Shown piece by piece: positions 51,581-63,430 of a stretch of 64,000 bases of DNA. Numbering within the stretch: position 1 is the first letter of the stretch; each line of letters begins with the position of its first letter. The DNA lies in assembly GCA_009599575.1 (NCBI GenBank), contig VWND01000031.1, forward strand, positions 124,001 through 188,000, read 5' to 3'. The translations under genes were made by a program, and so were the position numbers. This stretch comes from Blumeriella jaapii. Lineage: Eukaryota > Ascomycota > Leotiomycetes > Helotiales > Drepanopezizaceae. The notes under the pieces were generated by a model that saw only the letters and a program-made list of their open reading frames with translations, searched no databases and had not been told where the DNA came from.

Positions 51581-51786
51581 GACTGCCTGTCTAGTAGAAG
51601 GCCGGCCGTCTTCCCTTTATGACCTTACAGCATTTGCACTTCAGAATACGCCAGCTGGACTAAAGTAGCCTTTACACATCATCTCACCGTCATCTATTCA
51701 CATCGCCATCACTCCTACCTTTCGGAGCACTCCTTCCTCCGGAGCACTCCTTCCTCCGGAGCACGTAAAGTCATGGCCCCAAGACA

Positions 51787-51794
51787 TATAAATA
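51787..51794 (+). promoter_or_regulatory. TATA box upstream of small spliced gene
   Basis: TATAAATA about 210 bp before the ATG at 51998, in a promoter with GGAGCAC repeats; the transcript leader is CT/CA-rich. Confidence 0.5.
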
Positions 51795-51997
51795 CCCAGG
51801 GGTGACCTCCCTGACCTTTCCTCCTCGCACATCACAAACTTCCATCTCTACAACACTCTCAATTCTACAAGACTCCCAATCCACAACACTCTCAATTCTA
51901 TTGGACGCCGAAGCTCATCAGCCTCAATCTCAATCTCAACATCAACGCCAACTCCGAGCACGTCGATCTCTATCCTGATCTCAACACCTGTTGCGAG

Positions 51998-52349
51998 ATG
52001 TTCGGCTCGTCTCAACCACAGCAGGCTTCCGGAGCACACTTCGCACCGCCAGGCGGAGTGGTGCAACTGCGCGCCATGTTCCAACAGGCGATGGTGGTAA
52101 GTTTCCACGCACGTCCCCGCTCACCCACGCTCAGTCAGTAACAATTTTCTTCAGAGAGATGGCGGTTTGGGCCTCGTAGGGATGTGGGTAGACGTCCTGA
52201 TCGACTACGCTTACCACCGTGACAACCTGGTGCTGTACCGTCGGGGTTGCGCGCTTTTCCAGGGGTACCCGGATGTTCTGAGGTTCTTCTCCAGCATCTA
52301 CCACCAGAGATGCTTGCTTCCTCCTCCTGCGTTCTGCCCGGTCCCATAG
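51998..52349 (+). CDS. Small two-exon protein of unknown function (97 aa)
   Basis: Exon 1 (51998-52096) encodes MFGSSQPQQASGAHFAPPGG and VVQLRAMFQQAMV, ending at a consensus GTAAGT donor. The 58-nt intron ends in TTTTCTTCAG. Exon 2 (52155-52349) continues in phase 0 as RDGGLGLVGMWVDVLIDYAY, HRDNLVLYRRGCALFQGYPD and VLRFFSSIYHQRCLLPPPAF before the stop. The second half is amphipathic and hydrophobic, possibly membrane-associated. A TATA box and a leader of CTCAATTCTACAACA units support transcription. I do not recognise the family; a fast-evolving or lineage-specific gene is possible. Confidence 0.5.
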
Positions 52350-55347
52350 AGGCCAGAAACGAGCGGGTCTTGGGCTGCTTGGGGAGGGGGGGGAGGCGAA
52401 CAGGATCTACTTGGGGCTGGATGGACGGGTTTGGTGCGGGGGCGATATTTGGAAATTTCCCGCTGGGCGACCAGGGCTGTCCTGGAGGCGTTGTTATGGT
52501 CTTAATATTTTGTTCTTTTAGTTGAACGACTGTTCAAGAACGCGAGCTTCTGATTGTGCTGGTTCGATTTGTGAGATTTCGGAGATCTTGAGCACGCCCC
52601 ACTGCCTCAGTCGATATCGATGAAGCGCAATAGAGCGAAGGTTGCTCTGCCCCTCAATGAAGATGATATTCTTGCCAGCAGCTGGTGTCTTATTACGCCG
52701 GGTATTTCGTGAAGTTGAAGTAACGGCGATCGGAAGGGGAAGGGACCATTTTCTCTGCGCCAGGAAAATGCTACTTGTACACAGCATCAAGATGCTTGAT
52801 TTGCGCCCTCAGCAGCAAAGCAAGTTCCGTGTTTTGTACTTGTTGTAAATGAATACAAATCCGATGGAACGTATGATGCTGGTGGGAAGGGTGATGAGAA
52901 GGAGCGGTGCAGTCTGCGTCGCTCCTCGTCGCTGCTGCTGTTTGGAATGTCTACATCTACAGCCCTTCTCTCCTCCTTGTTGTTGTGCCGTTGCGCTCCT
53001 CTTTGCTTTGCAAGAGATAAATAAGTCATCTATCTATCTATTCACCAGATGTTGCATGTGGACTCGTTGTCGTCACCCGTCACTCACGCCTGCCACAGCT
53101 GCGAACCAGGAGCTGGAGTGAGTGACAGCTTGGTATTGCTGCGCAATGGGTTTAACAGCCTAAGTACTGTACATATAGGTAGGTACCTACATACCGTGCC
53201 TGCGTACCTACGCTACCAATCTCAGAATCTACGCACTACATCAGTGGAATTAGCTTCAAGGCTTACTGTACTTCAGTGCCGACCAGACTATTGTCTGTTA
53301 GCTTCCATTCATCGCAAGGCAGAATCCACAGCATGCACAGACCGGTGTCTTCCAGAACGTGTCGATCTGGTGTTGGAACAAAATCAGTCCACCGAGATAA
53401 TAAAAAACAGCGTCTCCTTCTCTGGAAGGGAAAAGCTCTGCCCTCTCGCGTGCGCTGAGTTGGTTTGCCGTTTTCCGGTCAGGATTTCATGACCTTCTGG
53501 GATTCTGTAGGACTTTACACCTTGGGAATCGATAGTCCATCTCCTGTATGTGTGTATGTGTGTAGGTATGTATCTGTACCTACACAGCCACACCTACAGT
53601 AGGCCGCTCCAGTTTCCTGGACACTAAATACTTACTTGCTCTTAGTATGTAGAACGACCCACAGTCTCTCGCCACATCATCGCTCGCCCTTCGATCCAGC
53701 GCGGAGGCCGGGCTGGACCGAGTTTCCTGACAGATGAAACGCTGGCTGCTTCGTTCGTAGTCTCCCTTACTCTCCGTCTCGGGGTTTAACACCCGTTTCG
53801 CTGTGGGCAGTGAGGATAGACCCCCGAGCCACGGGCCAAAGTGGTAAGTAAGCTCCTCGACTCGTAGACCTGATGGAGGGGCGAAGAATGGTACCGTATG
53901 TATGTCTTTATTTACGTAGCAGGCTCGCGTTCACCCTCGCAGCTCGACAATCCGAGGTCTGGGTACTTGCGGCCTCGCTTATTCGTGGTTGCCTACTTTA
54001 GTTCAGTGGGGTGGATGGGAGTCCGCTCAAGACTTGGTGCCGCCAGACCATTTGGTGTTGTTTGGTACACACGCGCTATGGATGGGAGACGAACTGCATC
54101 TCCAACGTAGATACAGACCAGTCTAGGGTAGGTTCTGGTTGAGAGAGAGGGTTGGCTGGTACGGGTTCTCAACCACGAGATCTAAGGGGAGTGAGTGGTC
54201 CGGGATATCACGAGGTACAGTACAGTACAGTAGGTGTCTTGTCTCTCCCGCTCAGTCAGGTCTTTAGTCTTCTTCTTTTTTTTTCTCTTCCCTTTTAAGG
54301 ACCTGGAGAAATGCAAGATGGGAATCGCTTCTCTACAAACCCCCACAGACCAAATGAGCTTTCAAGTAAAGCCCCCCCCAAAAAAACCAAAAAAAAAAAA
54401 ACATGCGTGGTTTCCACACCACAGTATTATTTCACGACAGGTCCGACCAGGAACACCGAGCTGGAGGAGACTTCCTCTCCACCACCGGTACGCACCGACT
54501 TCGTCACAGCCATTCTCGTCCGCACGGCAGACACACGGTGAAGCTTTCCGGGGCCGCAGCTCGGCGAATCCTGAGTAGACGCGGTCTTTCGATTCGTGCC
54601 TGGATCGCTTGAGATGTGTGTGATGCCCTGGGGAATGCATGTGCCTTCTTCTGCTGCTGCTTCTTTTTTTTCTTTTCTTTTTCTTCTTCTTCTTCTTCTT
54701 CTTCTGTTTCTTCTGTACAAGGCTACCTGTGTGTCGCTCGCTTGCCAGAACTTAGGGAAGTCAGGCTTATTGGTTTCGCTCGGCGTTTGTGAGCGAGGAT
54801 TTGATGGTGGTGGGGTTGTTGTGAGTAGAGGCTGAGGGGGTTGAGGCGGTCGGATGGAGTTGCTGTTATTTTTCTTTCGGAGAGGGGGAGTGGGGGGAAG
54901 GGGGGGGGAAGGGGGGAAGGGGGGTGTTTGTAGGTCTGTATGTTTATGCGAGAGGGAGAGAGAGAGAGAGAGAAAGGGTGAAGGATGGATAGAAGATGGG
55001 AGTGTTGGTGAGACAAGACTGCTGCTACTTCTTACACATAGCAGGAATCTTACTCCAAAGATCGACTACATGCCCAGGGTTTGGGGTTTGCTCTTTTGTG
55101 ATTGTGCGTCCTTACTCGACAGGATCTTGCTTTATGCCAATCAGATGGGAGGTAGGGTTTGTAATGCGAGAGGGATGCTTGCATCGATGAATTTCAACAG
55201 TACTAGGTAGCTACCTACCTGTTTTATTCCCGGGCGCTGCTTGGGTAAATCAAACCCCATACCTCTACCCATAAACTGTCCGAACGCCACCAGCCCGAAC
55301 TCCACGCGAACCCTACCCCCTTGCCTACCCCTACCTCTACCCCAAAC
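52350..55347. other. 3-kb stretch with no recognised gene
   Basis: Only short frames without recognisable content. There are GTACTGTAC and TAGGTAGG units (53165-53210), poly-A (54378-54401), a TTCTTC run (54680-54706) and a G-rich stretch with GAGAGA (54880-54975). Confidence 0.6.
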
Positions 55348-56046
55348 CTACCCAGCGACCTCTTTCACCTGACCCTCCTTCTGCGGCGGCTCGTCGATGA
55401 ATTGCGGCACCTCATCCACCATGAAACTCGGCGTGCTCTCCGCGCCGAAGCTCTCGAACTCGGCCTCCTCGCCGAGCGCCTCCAGCTCGGCATCCAGCTC
55501 AGCCTCGTCCACATCCTCGGGGATGTCGTAGCTGCGGCTGATGCTCTCCTGGATGTCGTTGCCGATGTCCATCAGGTCGGCCATCTCGTCCTGCATGCGC
55601 TCGATCTTGTCGATGTTAATCTTGCCGTACTGCTGCTTGAGGGCCTTGTTGGTCTGCTTCATGGCGTCGACGGTCGTCATGACGTTCTTGAGGTTGTCCT
55701 GCATCATGCCGGCCTGCTCCATGTTCCAGGACTGCTGCTGCAGCTGATCGCGCTGGCCCTCGTACATCTTGCGGCGCTGCAGCACCTTGAGCGCCTTCTG
55801 CTTGATGGCCGTCTTGCCCGGCCCGTCGCGCATCTTGGAGAGCTTGGCTTGGTAACCGGACAGCTCGGCATTGATGGCGGCCAGTTTGACGTCGATGGAG
55901 GAGACGCGCTCGTCGACCTAGGGAGTGAGGGTGTGTTAGCATGGAAGCTGGGTGAGGAGGAGAAGGAGAGGGCTGGCTACATTTGATATGGCGGAGTTGA
56001 GAGTCGGTTTGGGCGCCGAGCTCTTTGCGCCAAAGAGGCGATTCAT
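55348..56046 (-). CDS. VPS60: ESCRT-III family protein Vps60/CHMP5, two exons (211 aa)
   Basis: Exon 1 (56046..55981) encodes MNRLFGAKSSAPKPTLNSAI then SN; the 63-nt intron has a GTAGCC donor and CCCTAG acceptor; exon 2 (55917..55348) starts VDERVSSIDVKLAAINAELS. The basic N-terminal helix pair, KMRDGPGKTAIKQKALKVLQ and RRKMYEGQRDQLQQQSWNME, then the QYGKINIDKIERMQDEMADL motif and the acidic tail DIPEDVDEAELDAELEALGE are typical of CHMP5/Vps60 (yeast Mos10). It is a late-acting ESCRT-III protein in multivesicular body sorting. Length is normal. Confidence 0.95.
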
Positions 56047-57733
56047 GCCGAGCTTTCGTGTGTTTATTCACCTTCTCTTGCTTCTGTTTCTGCTTGCTCT
56101 GGTCGAGTGGCAGTGTCTTGGAAAGTGGTGATCGTGGTGGGTTGGAGATGGTTGATGGGGCTCAGAAGACTCACAAGGCTGACAGGGCCGACCATGATGG
56201 CGGGGGTATTTGATTGGCCGACTCGATCTCTGGCACGTGACTTCAGAGGTCGAGTCATGCATGAGTAGATAGAGTAGAGATGGAGTAGATATGGTAGATA
56301 GAGTAGATAGATCAGATAAAGTAGATAAAGTAGATCGAGAGTAGATAGAGTAGATACATAGATCAATACATCAACAGATCAATAGACCAATAGACCAATA
56401 GATCAATAGATCAATAGATTAATAGAATACATAGAGTACATAGAGCACATAGAGTACATAGAGCACATAGAGCACATAGAGCACATAGAGCACATAGAGC
56501 ACATAGAGCACATAGAGCACATAGAGTACATAGAGTACATAGAGTATGTAAATTACAGAGAATACATAGAATACATAGAGTATTTAGAGTAAATAGAGTC
56601 GGTAGGTACATAACATATATGAAGTATATAAAATACATGGAGTACATAAAGTACATAGAACATGTACAGTACGTAAAGGATGTAAATTACATAGAGTATA
56701 TAGAATACATAGAGTAGATAGAAAACATAGAATACATAGTACAAAGAGTACATAGAGTACATAGAATTTGTGGAGTGCATAGAGTACACAGAACACATAG
56801 AGTATATAGAATATATAAATTATATAAAGTACATAGCACATAAAGTACATAGAATGTAAAATGCCTTCATTGCCTCACCCAGCTACCGGAAAATATAAAT
56901 AAATATCCTTACCTCCACTACGATACCCACTTCTACTGTACGTATAGGTCTCTCTCTCCCCGGCCCGCGCTCCGTCAACACCATAACGAGCGACGACCGT
57001 GACGAAAGAATTGCTTCTCCTCCTCTTCCCCCCTCATCTTCTTTTCCACCCTTCTCTTCCCTCGGCCATTGCAATCTGTGCTTCTGCATCCATCCAATCT
57101 GGGGTTGCGCTGCGTCTTGTTGATCCCGCACCCGCGCACCACCGCTTCTAACGAACAGCACCCGACCTCCCCTCCTAGCGCGAAAAGCTGGCCCGTCACC
57201 TTTTTGGAGCCTCGTCTCTCTCTCTCGCTCAACAACCGTCATTCACCCTATCCACCACCATCATCTCGAGGCGTACACGACCCGCTCCTACGTCTCGCTC
57301 TTCGTCTTGACAGGCTTCCGTCGCACAGCCAGAATTCACTTGGCCTGATACGAGCCACCAGCCTCGAGACCAGACGAGGGCGGCCATCTTCTTTCCAACT
57401 TCTCTGCGACGACGCGGACGAGGACGACGACCACGACGACCACGACGACGACCACGACACGACCACGACCACGACGACGACGACGACGACGACGACGACC
57501 TCCCAACACTGTCATGGTGCGCTGTGCGAAGCATACATAAGCCTCTTTCTCTGCGCTGTCGCTCTACTGCTCCGGCAACGTGCGGCGCTTATTTCCCCGC
57601 GGCCCTAACGGCCTCGCGACGGTCGATAGACTCGCATGATCACTTCCCAGCAACTGTTGTTCTGCCAAACACGTCGCACCTGTATCCGCCGCTGCATCAT
57701 CGATAGAAGACGAGTGCTGCTACCTAAGGCAAG
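56047..57733. other. Vps60 promoter, minisatellite and SAP leader
   Basis: No gene seen. The 10-nt minisatellite family (56270-56860) is listed separately. A CGA/ACCACGACG triplet tract (57412-57500) lies in the probable leader of the Sit4-associated gene. Confidence 0.65.
56270..56860. repeat. ACATAGAGTA/ACATAGAGCA minisatellite
   Basis: Two linked parts: GTAGATAGA-type units (56270-56420) and 10-nt ACATAGAGCA or ACATAGAGTA units, most regular at 56440-56540 and degenerate (ACATAGAATA, ACATAAAGTA) to 56860. The array shows a gradient from perfect to decayed units. Confidence 0.92.
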
Positions 57734-60700
57734 ATGTTCTGGCGATTCGGCGGATACCCCAACATCTCCACCTTAGAGACCATTCTCGACAAGCCCGATG
57801 TCACACTAGAGGAGCTGTTGGACGAGAGCGATCTGATACAGGAGCTCAAGCAGCACAACACCAAGCTGATCGAATTTCTGCGCGAGGACAAGATCCTCGA
57901 GAGGCTGCTGGAATACGTGATAGCGCCCAAGCTGGAACCCCATGTAGTCGAGGATACCGAGCCTGCCGACAACGCGGAAGCCGGCTCCGAAGCGAGCTCG
58001 AAAGGCAAGGAACCGGAGGATTCGCCGACCCGATCGACCGCCGAGGACGAGGAGGACGAGAAGGAGAAGAAGCGGAATCGATACGCCTACGTTGCAGCCG
58101 AGGTGCTGTCGTCGGACAACTGGTCGATATGCGAGTCCCTGGTAGAGAACCAGATGCTCCTGCGTGAGTTCTGGGGCTTTTTGAAACTGTCTCCGCCTCT
58201 CGATCCGCTCCAGGCCAGTTATTTCACCAAGGTCAACGAAGCCCTGCTCGATAAGAAGACGGAGGAAATGCTCGACCTCTTCAAGTCGATTGATGGTGCC
58301 GTCAAGAACATGCTCCAGCACGTCGACTCGCCCATGATCATGGATCTGCTTCTCAAGATTATAAGCTTGGAGAAGGCGGAGGGTGGCCAAGGAATTGTTG
58401 ACGTGAGATGGACCATCTCGATGATAGAACCTTCTTGCTAATCATCGCATGTGTAGTGGCTGCACTCGCAAGATTTGATGCCAATACTCCTCTCATTCCT
58501 GTCTTCGGAGCACTCGTGGGCAACGCAAACGTCTGCCGGTGACTTCCTGAAAGCGATCATCACCATCTCTGCAAATGCGTCTCAGAACGAGCAATCGTGT
58601 ATAGGTCCAAATGAGCTAACGCGACAACTGGTGTCGCAAGCCTGCGTGGAGAAATTGATCTCGGATATGCTGAAGGGGGGCAATCCTCTCACCGTCGGCG
58701 TTGGCATAGTCATCGAGGTCATCCGCAAAAACAACTCAGATTACGACCCCGAGGTGGGTGCAGAGGCGAGTTCATTCCCTTCGAGCCGGGACCCCATTTA
58801 CCTGGGCACTCTGCTCCGCATGTTTGCTCAGCGAGTTCCGGAGTTCATGGCGCTGATTCTGAGCCCCAACCACACCATTGGAGGCGGAGATGGTCCAGTC
58901 ACTATCCGGAGAAAAGAGCTGAATGCAGCTTTCGGTAGTAAGATCGAGCCTCTAGGCTTCGATCGGTTCAAGACGTGTGAACTGATGGCGGAGCTCCTCC
59001 ACTGCAGCAACATGGGTTTGTTAAACGAGGTTGGCAGCGAAGAGTTCGTGAGGCACCGAGACGCCGAAAGGGAGCGATTGAAGGCCGAAGGAAAGCTAGG
59101 GACTTCCGCCATTCAGCCTGGACTGTCCACGGACGACTTGACGATGAAATCCTCGACAATGACTCGCCTGGGCTCGCCTGACGGATCACGAAAGTTAGAG
59201 GTGCAAAACGCTTCTGATGACGATGGATTTGAGGAAGTGACGCATTCAGCGGATCTCGGCGATGATGCGAAGGATGACTTTGACGAAAAGCCAGAGCCGG
59301 GAGAGGATCTTCTCACGCCCCCGAATACGACGCCCCTTTCATTCATGGATAAGGATGACGAGGAATTCGTTGACGAGCCACTCAGCTCTCCACGACTCAA
59401 GACGGACGACACATCTAATCTTGAGGATCCTGGAATGACTGTGCTGCCACTGTCGCCTTCCAAAGAGCTTTCTCAGCAAGTAGATTCTCTGGACCTTCAG
59501 CAAGACACTACCATGACCTCCCCACCATCCACCGTCGACTCAAAGACGGAAGAAAGCAACCTTTCTTCCGGTACTCCAAGCCAATCTTCTCCCGAGTCAT
59601 CTGAAGAATCTACCGAGAGCCTTGGCAATGAAGACGCTGAGGCGAAGGCTCCGGCTGCGGAAGCAGTCCCTGGGCTCGACTCCCTTGACTCTACTGCATA
59701 CCCGGAGGACAAGCCTGCGCCGTTGTTTGCAAAGAAGGCAGAGACTAGCGCCGAGGAAGTCCCTCTACTTGTACCTGAAGTAGATCCAATCGAAGGTTTG
59801 GACACGTCTATGGGAGAGGCGGGCGACAGTTTGAATTCTATTTTAATGGGTAATATCGATGGGCATCACCCGCAATCTTCACTGGACGATTCTCAAATGA
59901 CACCGGTCGTTGGGGACTATCTGAAGATGCAATTCGTGGAGCACAAAGTGGTTCCAACAATTCTAGTAAGTTTTTGCTAGGCCTTCAAGAAAACTTGGGT
60001 AACCCTTTCAGGATTTCTTTTTCCGATTTCCATGGAACAACTTTCTCCATAATGTCGTCTATGACGTTGTACAACAGGTATTCAATGGCCCCATGGACCG
60101 TGGGTTCAACCGGTCTCTCGCCATTGACCTTTTTGAGACCGGAGACATCACCACGCGTATCGTGGACGGGCAAGTGAAGAGCGACGAGGCACAGGCCACG
60201 AGCCGAATGCGATTGGGGTACATGGGTCACCTCACGCTCATTGCGGAGGAGGTGGTTAAGTTTACTGAACGCCACCCACCAGAGCTACTCTCCGATTCAG
60301 TGCTAGACAAGGTCATGCACGGCGATTGGGTCACGTACGTCGAGGTCACTCTCGCAGAGACGAGAGAACGGGACAATGCTATTCTCGGCGGCGTCCGCCC
60401 CGATATGTCGGTCGGACCTCGACAAGCAGTTATGAATGCTGTTAACGCGGCTAGTAACTTTGGTGGATCCTCATCCGCACTAGCAGATGCAGGCCTCAAC
60501 GGCTCAGCTGGGCTGGACAGCATCGAACTCGCCAATGGCAACGGATCAGCATTCACGATCAGCGGCGGAACGCTCCTCAGCGGGTTTGGAAGCTCCAGCG
60601 ACGAAGAGGACGAGGAGATGGACGAAGACAACGAAGAGGAAGGCAGTAAGAATAGCGGTGGCGGTACAGCTGAAGTGGGTCAATCTGTTCCCCCAGCTCC

Positions 60701-60803
60701 CAATCTTGACAAGTTCGACGATGAAGAAGTCGATTACGAATACCTGGAGCAGCTCGACCGCGAGACCCCCTTGTTTCCCGAGGGTACCATCCGCGATGAG
60801 TAA
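57734..60803 (+). CDS. Sit4/PP6 phosphatase-associated regulatory protein (SAP family), three exons, 989 aa to first stop
   Basis: SAPS-domain proteins bind the Sit4 (PP6-type) catalytic subunit and link it to growth control. Exons: 57734-58402, 58457-59965 and 60012-60803; introns of 54 and 46 nt have GTGAGA and GTAAGT donors. Exon 1: MFWRFGGYPNISTLETILDK, TLEELLDESDLIQELKQHNT, FLREDKILERLLEYVIAPKL. Exon 2: WLHSQDLMPILLSFLSSEHS, ISANASQNEQSCIGPNELTR, VGIVIEVIRKNNSDYDPEVG, YLGTLLRMFAQRVPEFMALI; then a long acidic Ser/Pro insert (about 58700-59900). Exon 3: DFFFRFPWNNFLHNVVYDVV, MRLGYMGHLTLIAEEVVKFT, ETRERDNAILGGVRPDMSVG. The frame then ends at 60803 (IRDE), but a typical SAP C-terminal segment follows downstream from 61118, so the real gene probably continues. 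Confidence 0.9.
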
Positions 60804-61117
60804 CCTGAGCTCTGAGCTCTGCTCGTGTGTGTTTTGTTTTTTCTTGTACATTACTCTTGCATTGGTGGTTCGAGGCGTCGTCTATTCATCATCCTTTGAC
60901 TGGCGCTTCTTCTTTGGTTTCTGGCGATCTTGTCGATGTCGGAAGACCCAGTCCCAAAATCTACCACAGTATTCCAACCCAGTCTCCGCTCCATTGAGCG
61001 GACTCGGTGCCTTCTCATATCGTGTGAAACGTCATCTTCATCACAATTTGGGCTACCAGAATCGTAGTTTAATTGCCATCTATGTTAAGTACCTTACTGA
61101 CACGATAATCAATCTAG

Positions 61118-62296
61118 TTCTCCCGCTACATCTCGACGCCTTCTACCACCACAGCCACGACATCCGACCTCGAACCGCCATCTGCACCGCCGCCACCTCC
61201 TCCGCCTCTCAACATCCCGCCCTCGCGCGCTCGGCGCCAGCTCGCTGCCCGGCTGGCCTTACACAGCAAACAGAACACTGACGCCGCCACAGCGAATGGG
61301 GCCGATGACAGAGCCGGGGAGAAGGAGCACCAGCGAAGCTTGAACCCGTTCGCGACCGACGAAGACGACGACTCGGACGGCGACGACGGCGACGGGCGGT
61401 TTGACATTGCGGACGTCGATGTCGAGGGCGAGGGATTGCTCGACGAGCAGAAAGGGGGAGAGGGTGGAGGAAGGGCCGCGCAGGAAAGAAATGTGGGTAT
61501 CCCCAGCACTGATTTCGTCGATACACGTCTCGATCGCGCCCCTGCACCTGCATCTGCATCTACACCTGTTTTTGAAGCTGCGCCAAGCACAAACTCACAC
61601 ACCATCCCCTCCACTACGTCCTCTCCGTCGCCACCTGTCGCCCCCGGCCTTAGTAGCTTTGGCATTGGCATTGGCATCGGGCGCAAGAGCTTTCCGTCCA
61701 TGTGGCCCTTCGGCAGCACGTCCTCCCCGAAACCCAGCACCGGCATCAGCACCACTCACAACAACAATGTCACACACCTCCATCACAATAGTCACAACAG
61801 TACCGCGGTATTAGCAGAACCAGACGCAAAAGAAGAAGGAGAAAAAGAAGAAGAAGTAGAAGAGGGCGCTAATAATTTCTCGGACGTGCAGAGCGAAGAC
61901 GAAGACGAGGGGAACAGCAGCGACGACTCGGACGGGGGCTACGGACACGCGATCAAGTCTTTCCGGGATGTTGACGGGGGCGAGGGCCTCGTTATGGGGT
62001 ATGTGGGGAGTGGTGGGAAGGGGTTGGAGAGAGGCAGGGGCAGGGGGAAGAGGAGACCGAGTGTTACGACGGAGGCGAAGCGGAGGACGAGCTTGGAGGA
62101 TGATGATGAGGAGGAGACAATTGTTGCTTTTGCGGGTGGGAGTGGTGGTGGGGACGGGGGTGTAGAAGTGGAGGGAGAGGAAGAGGGTGATGGGTTGGTG
62201 CATGTTGCTATGAAGGAGTGTGATGTTCGGGAGGGGATGGAGAGGAGTGCTGGGTTGGGAGGGAATGGGGACGGACATGGGGTGGAGGGGAAGTGA
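61118..62296 (+). CDS. Probable C-terminal exon of the SAP-family gene (or a separate gene)
   Basis: An open frame begins right after an AATCTAG acceptor that has a CTGAC-type branch upstream. It reads FSRYISTPSTTTATTSDLEP, then PSAPPPPPPLNIPPSRARRQ and LAARLALHSKQ. As far as I recall, fungal SAP proteins carry this polyproline-SRARRQLAARL block near the end. The remainder is acidic and Ser-rich (NPFATDEDDDSDGDDGDGRF), Ala/Thr/Pro-rich, with NNNVTHLHHNSHNS and a Gly-rich end. There is no ATG near its start, so it needs an upstream exon. Joining GATGAG (60798-60803) directly to 61118 keeps the frame, but the donor there is GAG then TAACC rather than GAG then GTAACC, so one G may be missing. 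Confidence 0.6.
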   Translation, partial: FSRYISTPSTTTATTSDLEPPSAPPPPPPPLNIPPSRARRQLAARLALHSKQNTDAATANGADDRAGEKEHQRSLNPFATDEDDDSDGDDGDGRFDIADVDVEGEGLLDEQKGGEGGGRAAQERNVGIPSTDFVDTRLDRAPAPASASTPVFEAAPSTNSHTIPSTTSSPSPPVAPGLSSFGIGIGIGRKSFPSMWPFGSTSSPKPSTGISTTHNNNVTHLHHNSHNSTAVLAEPDAKEEGEKEEEVEEGANNFSDVQSEDEDEGNSSDDSDGGYGHAIKSFRDVDGGEGLVMGYVGSGGKGLERGRGRGKRRPSVTTEAKRRTSLEDDDEEETIVAFAGGSGGGDGGVEVEGEEEGDGLVHVAMKECDVREGMERSAGLGGNGDGHGVEGK

Positions 62297-63129
62297 TGAG
62301 TGAATGATGTAAGATAGATACGATGGTTTGCTGGTTTGCGTTGCTTTAATATTGGGTTTCTGTGCTGTGAGGAAGGTTTTGTTTGGTAGGAAGGAGCAAG
62401 GAAGAGTTCGCTCTATAAAGTTGATAGATACCTTAGGTAGATTGCATTCACGTTCACGCTGTGTATTAGTATGATATAGATATAGGCTGGGTTTATGTAA
62501 CGTATAAAGAACGCATGACGTCTAAGACACATGCAATTCTGCGGTTCTGAAAATCGGACAAGATCTTATAAGAACTAGAAGCTTGTCATACCATTTGACT
62601 TGCGGAATTATGTCTTAGATCTAGTTACTTCTTGTTGTAGAGTAGCACGTCTGTAAGGCCTTTTGAAGGCCCTAGACGGACAGATCATTCATTGTTTGCG
62701 CTTCGCTGGGGGGATGCGAATAGACCTTCGTGACTGAGGTGGCGAATTAAGCGAGATTCAATAACATCAACAGATGCATTGTATGGGGTAGCGCGCGAGA
62801 CAATAACGGATGGATTTCTCGACCCTTTTGAAAATGAAACCATTACTGTGAGATGAAATGAAACAGGCTCTCTAATCTTATGTTACTTACTCTGCCGCAT
62901 CACATTCTCGATTTCATCATCATCGCAGCTTGTTGTCACGGCTGAACATAGCAGGATCCACTCTCGACACTCGGGCATTGTTTTTCAGCGCCAAATGGCG
63001 CGTGAAAATAAATATTTGCAGCAAAACTATCATACAGAAGAAAATCTAAATCTCCACCCTTGTCCCTGACAAACGGAGAGTGGCGCCTCCGCTTGCAAAG
63101 GTCATCCCTGGAACAACCGAGCAAGGCAT
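62297..63129. other. Intergenic region, no gene seen
   Basis: Convergent spacer between the SAP gene and the minus-strand gene at the right edge. AT-rich around 62400-62680, no recognisable feature. Confidence 0.5.
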
Positions 63130-63430
63130 CTAACATCTCCAGGAAGTGAAAATGTTGTCGAGGTCCCCAGAGTTGCCACCCTGGGCCAGGGTAGTGTCGT
63201 TGTTGTAGTTGATGGAAACGCCACGGTCGTCTCCGTGCTTGTTGCAATCCAACCATCTTCATACCACGAAATGCGTCAGCGGAGCTCGGTCACAGCGATG
63301 CGTTTAACATCTCCAGGAGGTGATCTTGTTCTCGTAGAGAGGGACACGGTCGTCCCCGTCGGGCGCGATGGACGTGTCGTTGTTGTAGTTGATGGAGACG
63401 CCACGGTCGTCTCCGTGCTTGTTGCAGTCC
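63130..63430 (-). repeat. Tandem copies of the terminal coding exon
   Basis: Copy 1 (63430..63304) and copy 2 (63250..63130) both begin with a GGAYTGCAACAAGCACGGAG sequence and stay nearly identical for 56 nt (two differences), then differ, then share TGGAGATGTTA at the end. The period is 180 bp. Confidence 0.9.

Larger units (their letters stand above)
50513..51997. other. Intergenic region with possible small peptide and short repeats
   Basis: A frame at 50791-51100 has a good start context (ACCATGACG) but no recognisable product. A 30-nt tandem duplication lies at 51126-51185, and GGAGCACTCCTTCCTCC units at 51725-51763. A candidate secreted peptide frame starts at 51381. Confidence 0.5.

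Noticed and set aside
53898..54110. 70-codon frame with a possible signal peptide
   Set aside because: Hydrophobic stretch is short, no supporting splice or promoter sites, composition not coding-like.
61109..61281. Possible extension of the SAP gene in the frame ending at 61281 (after LHLDAFYHHS)
   Set aside because: The frame that carries the SAP-like SRARRQLAARL block starts at 61118; the other frame lacks conserved sequence.
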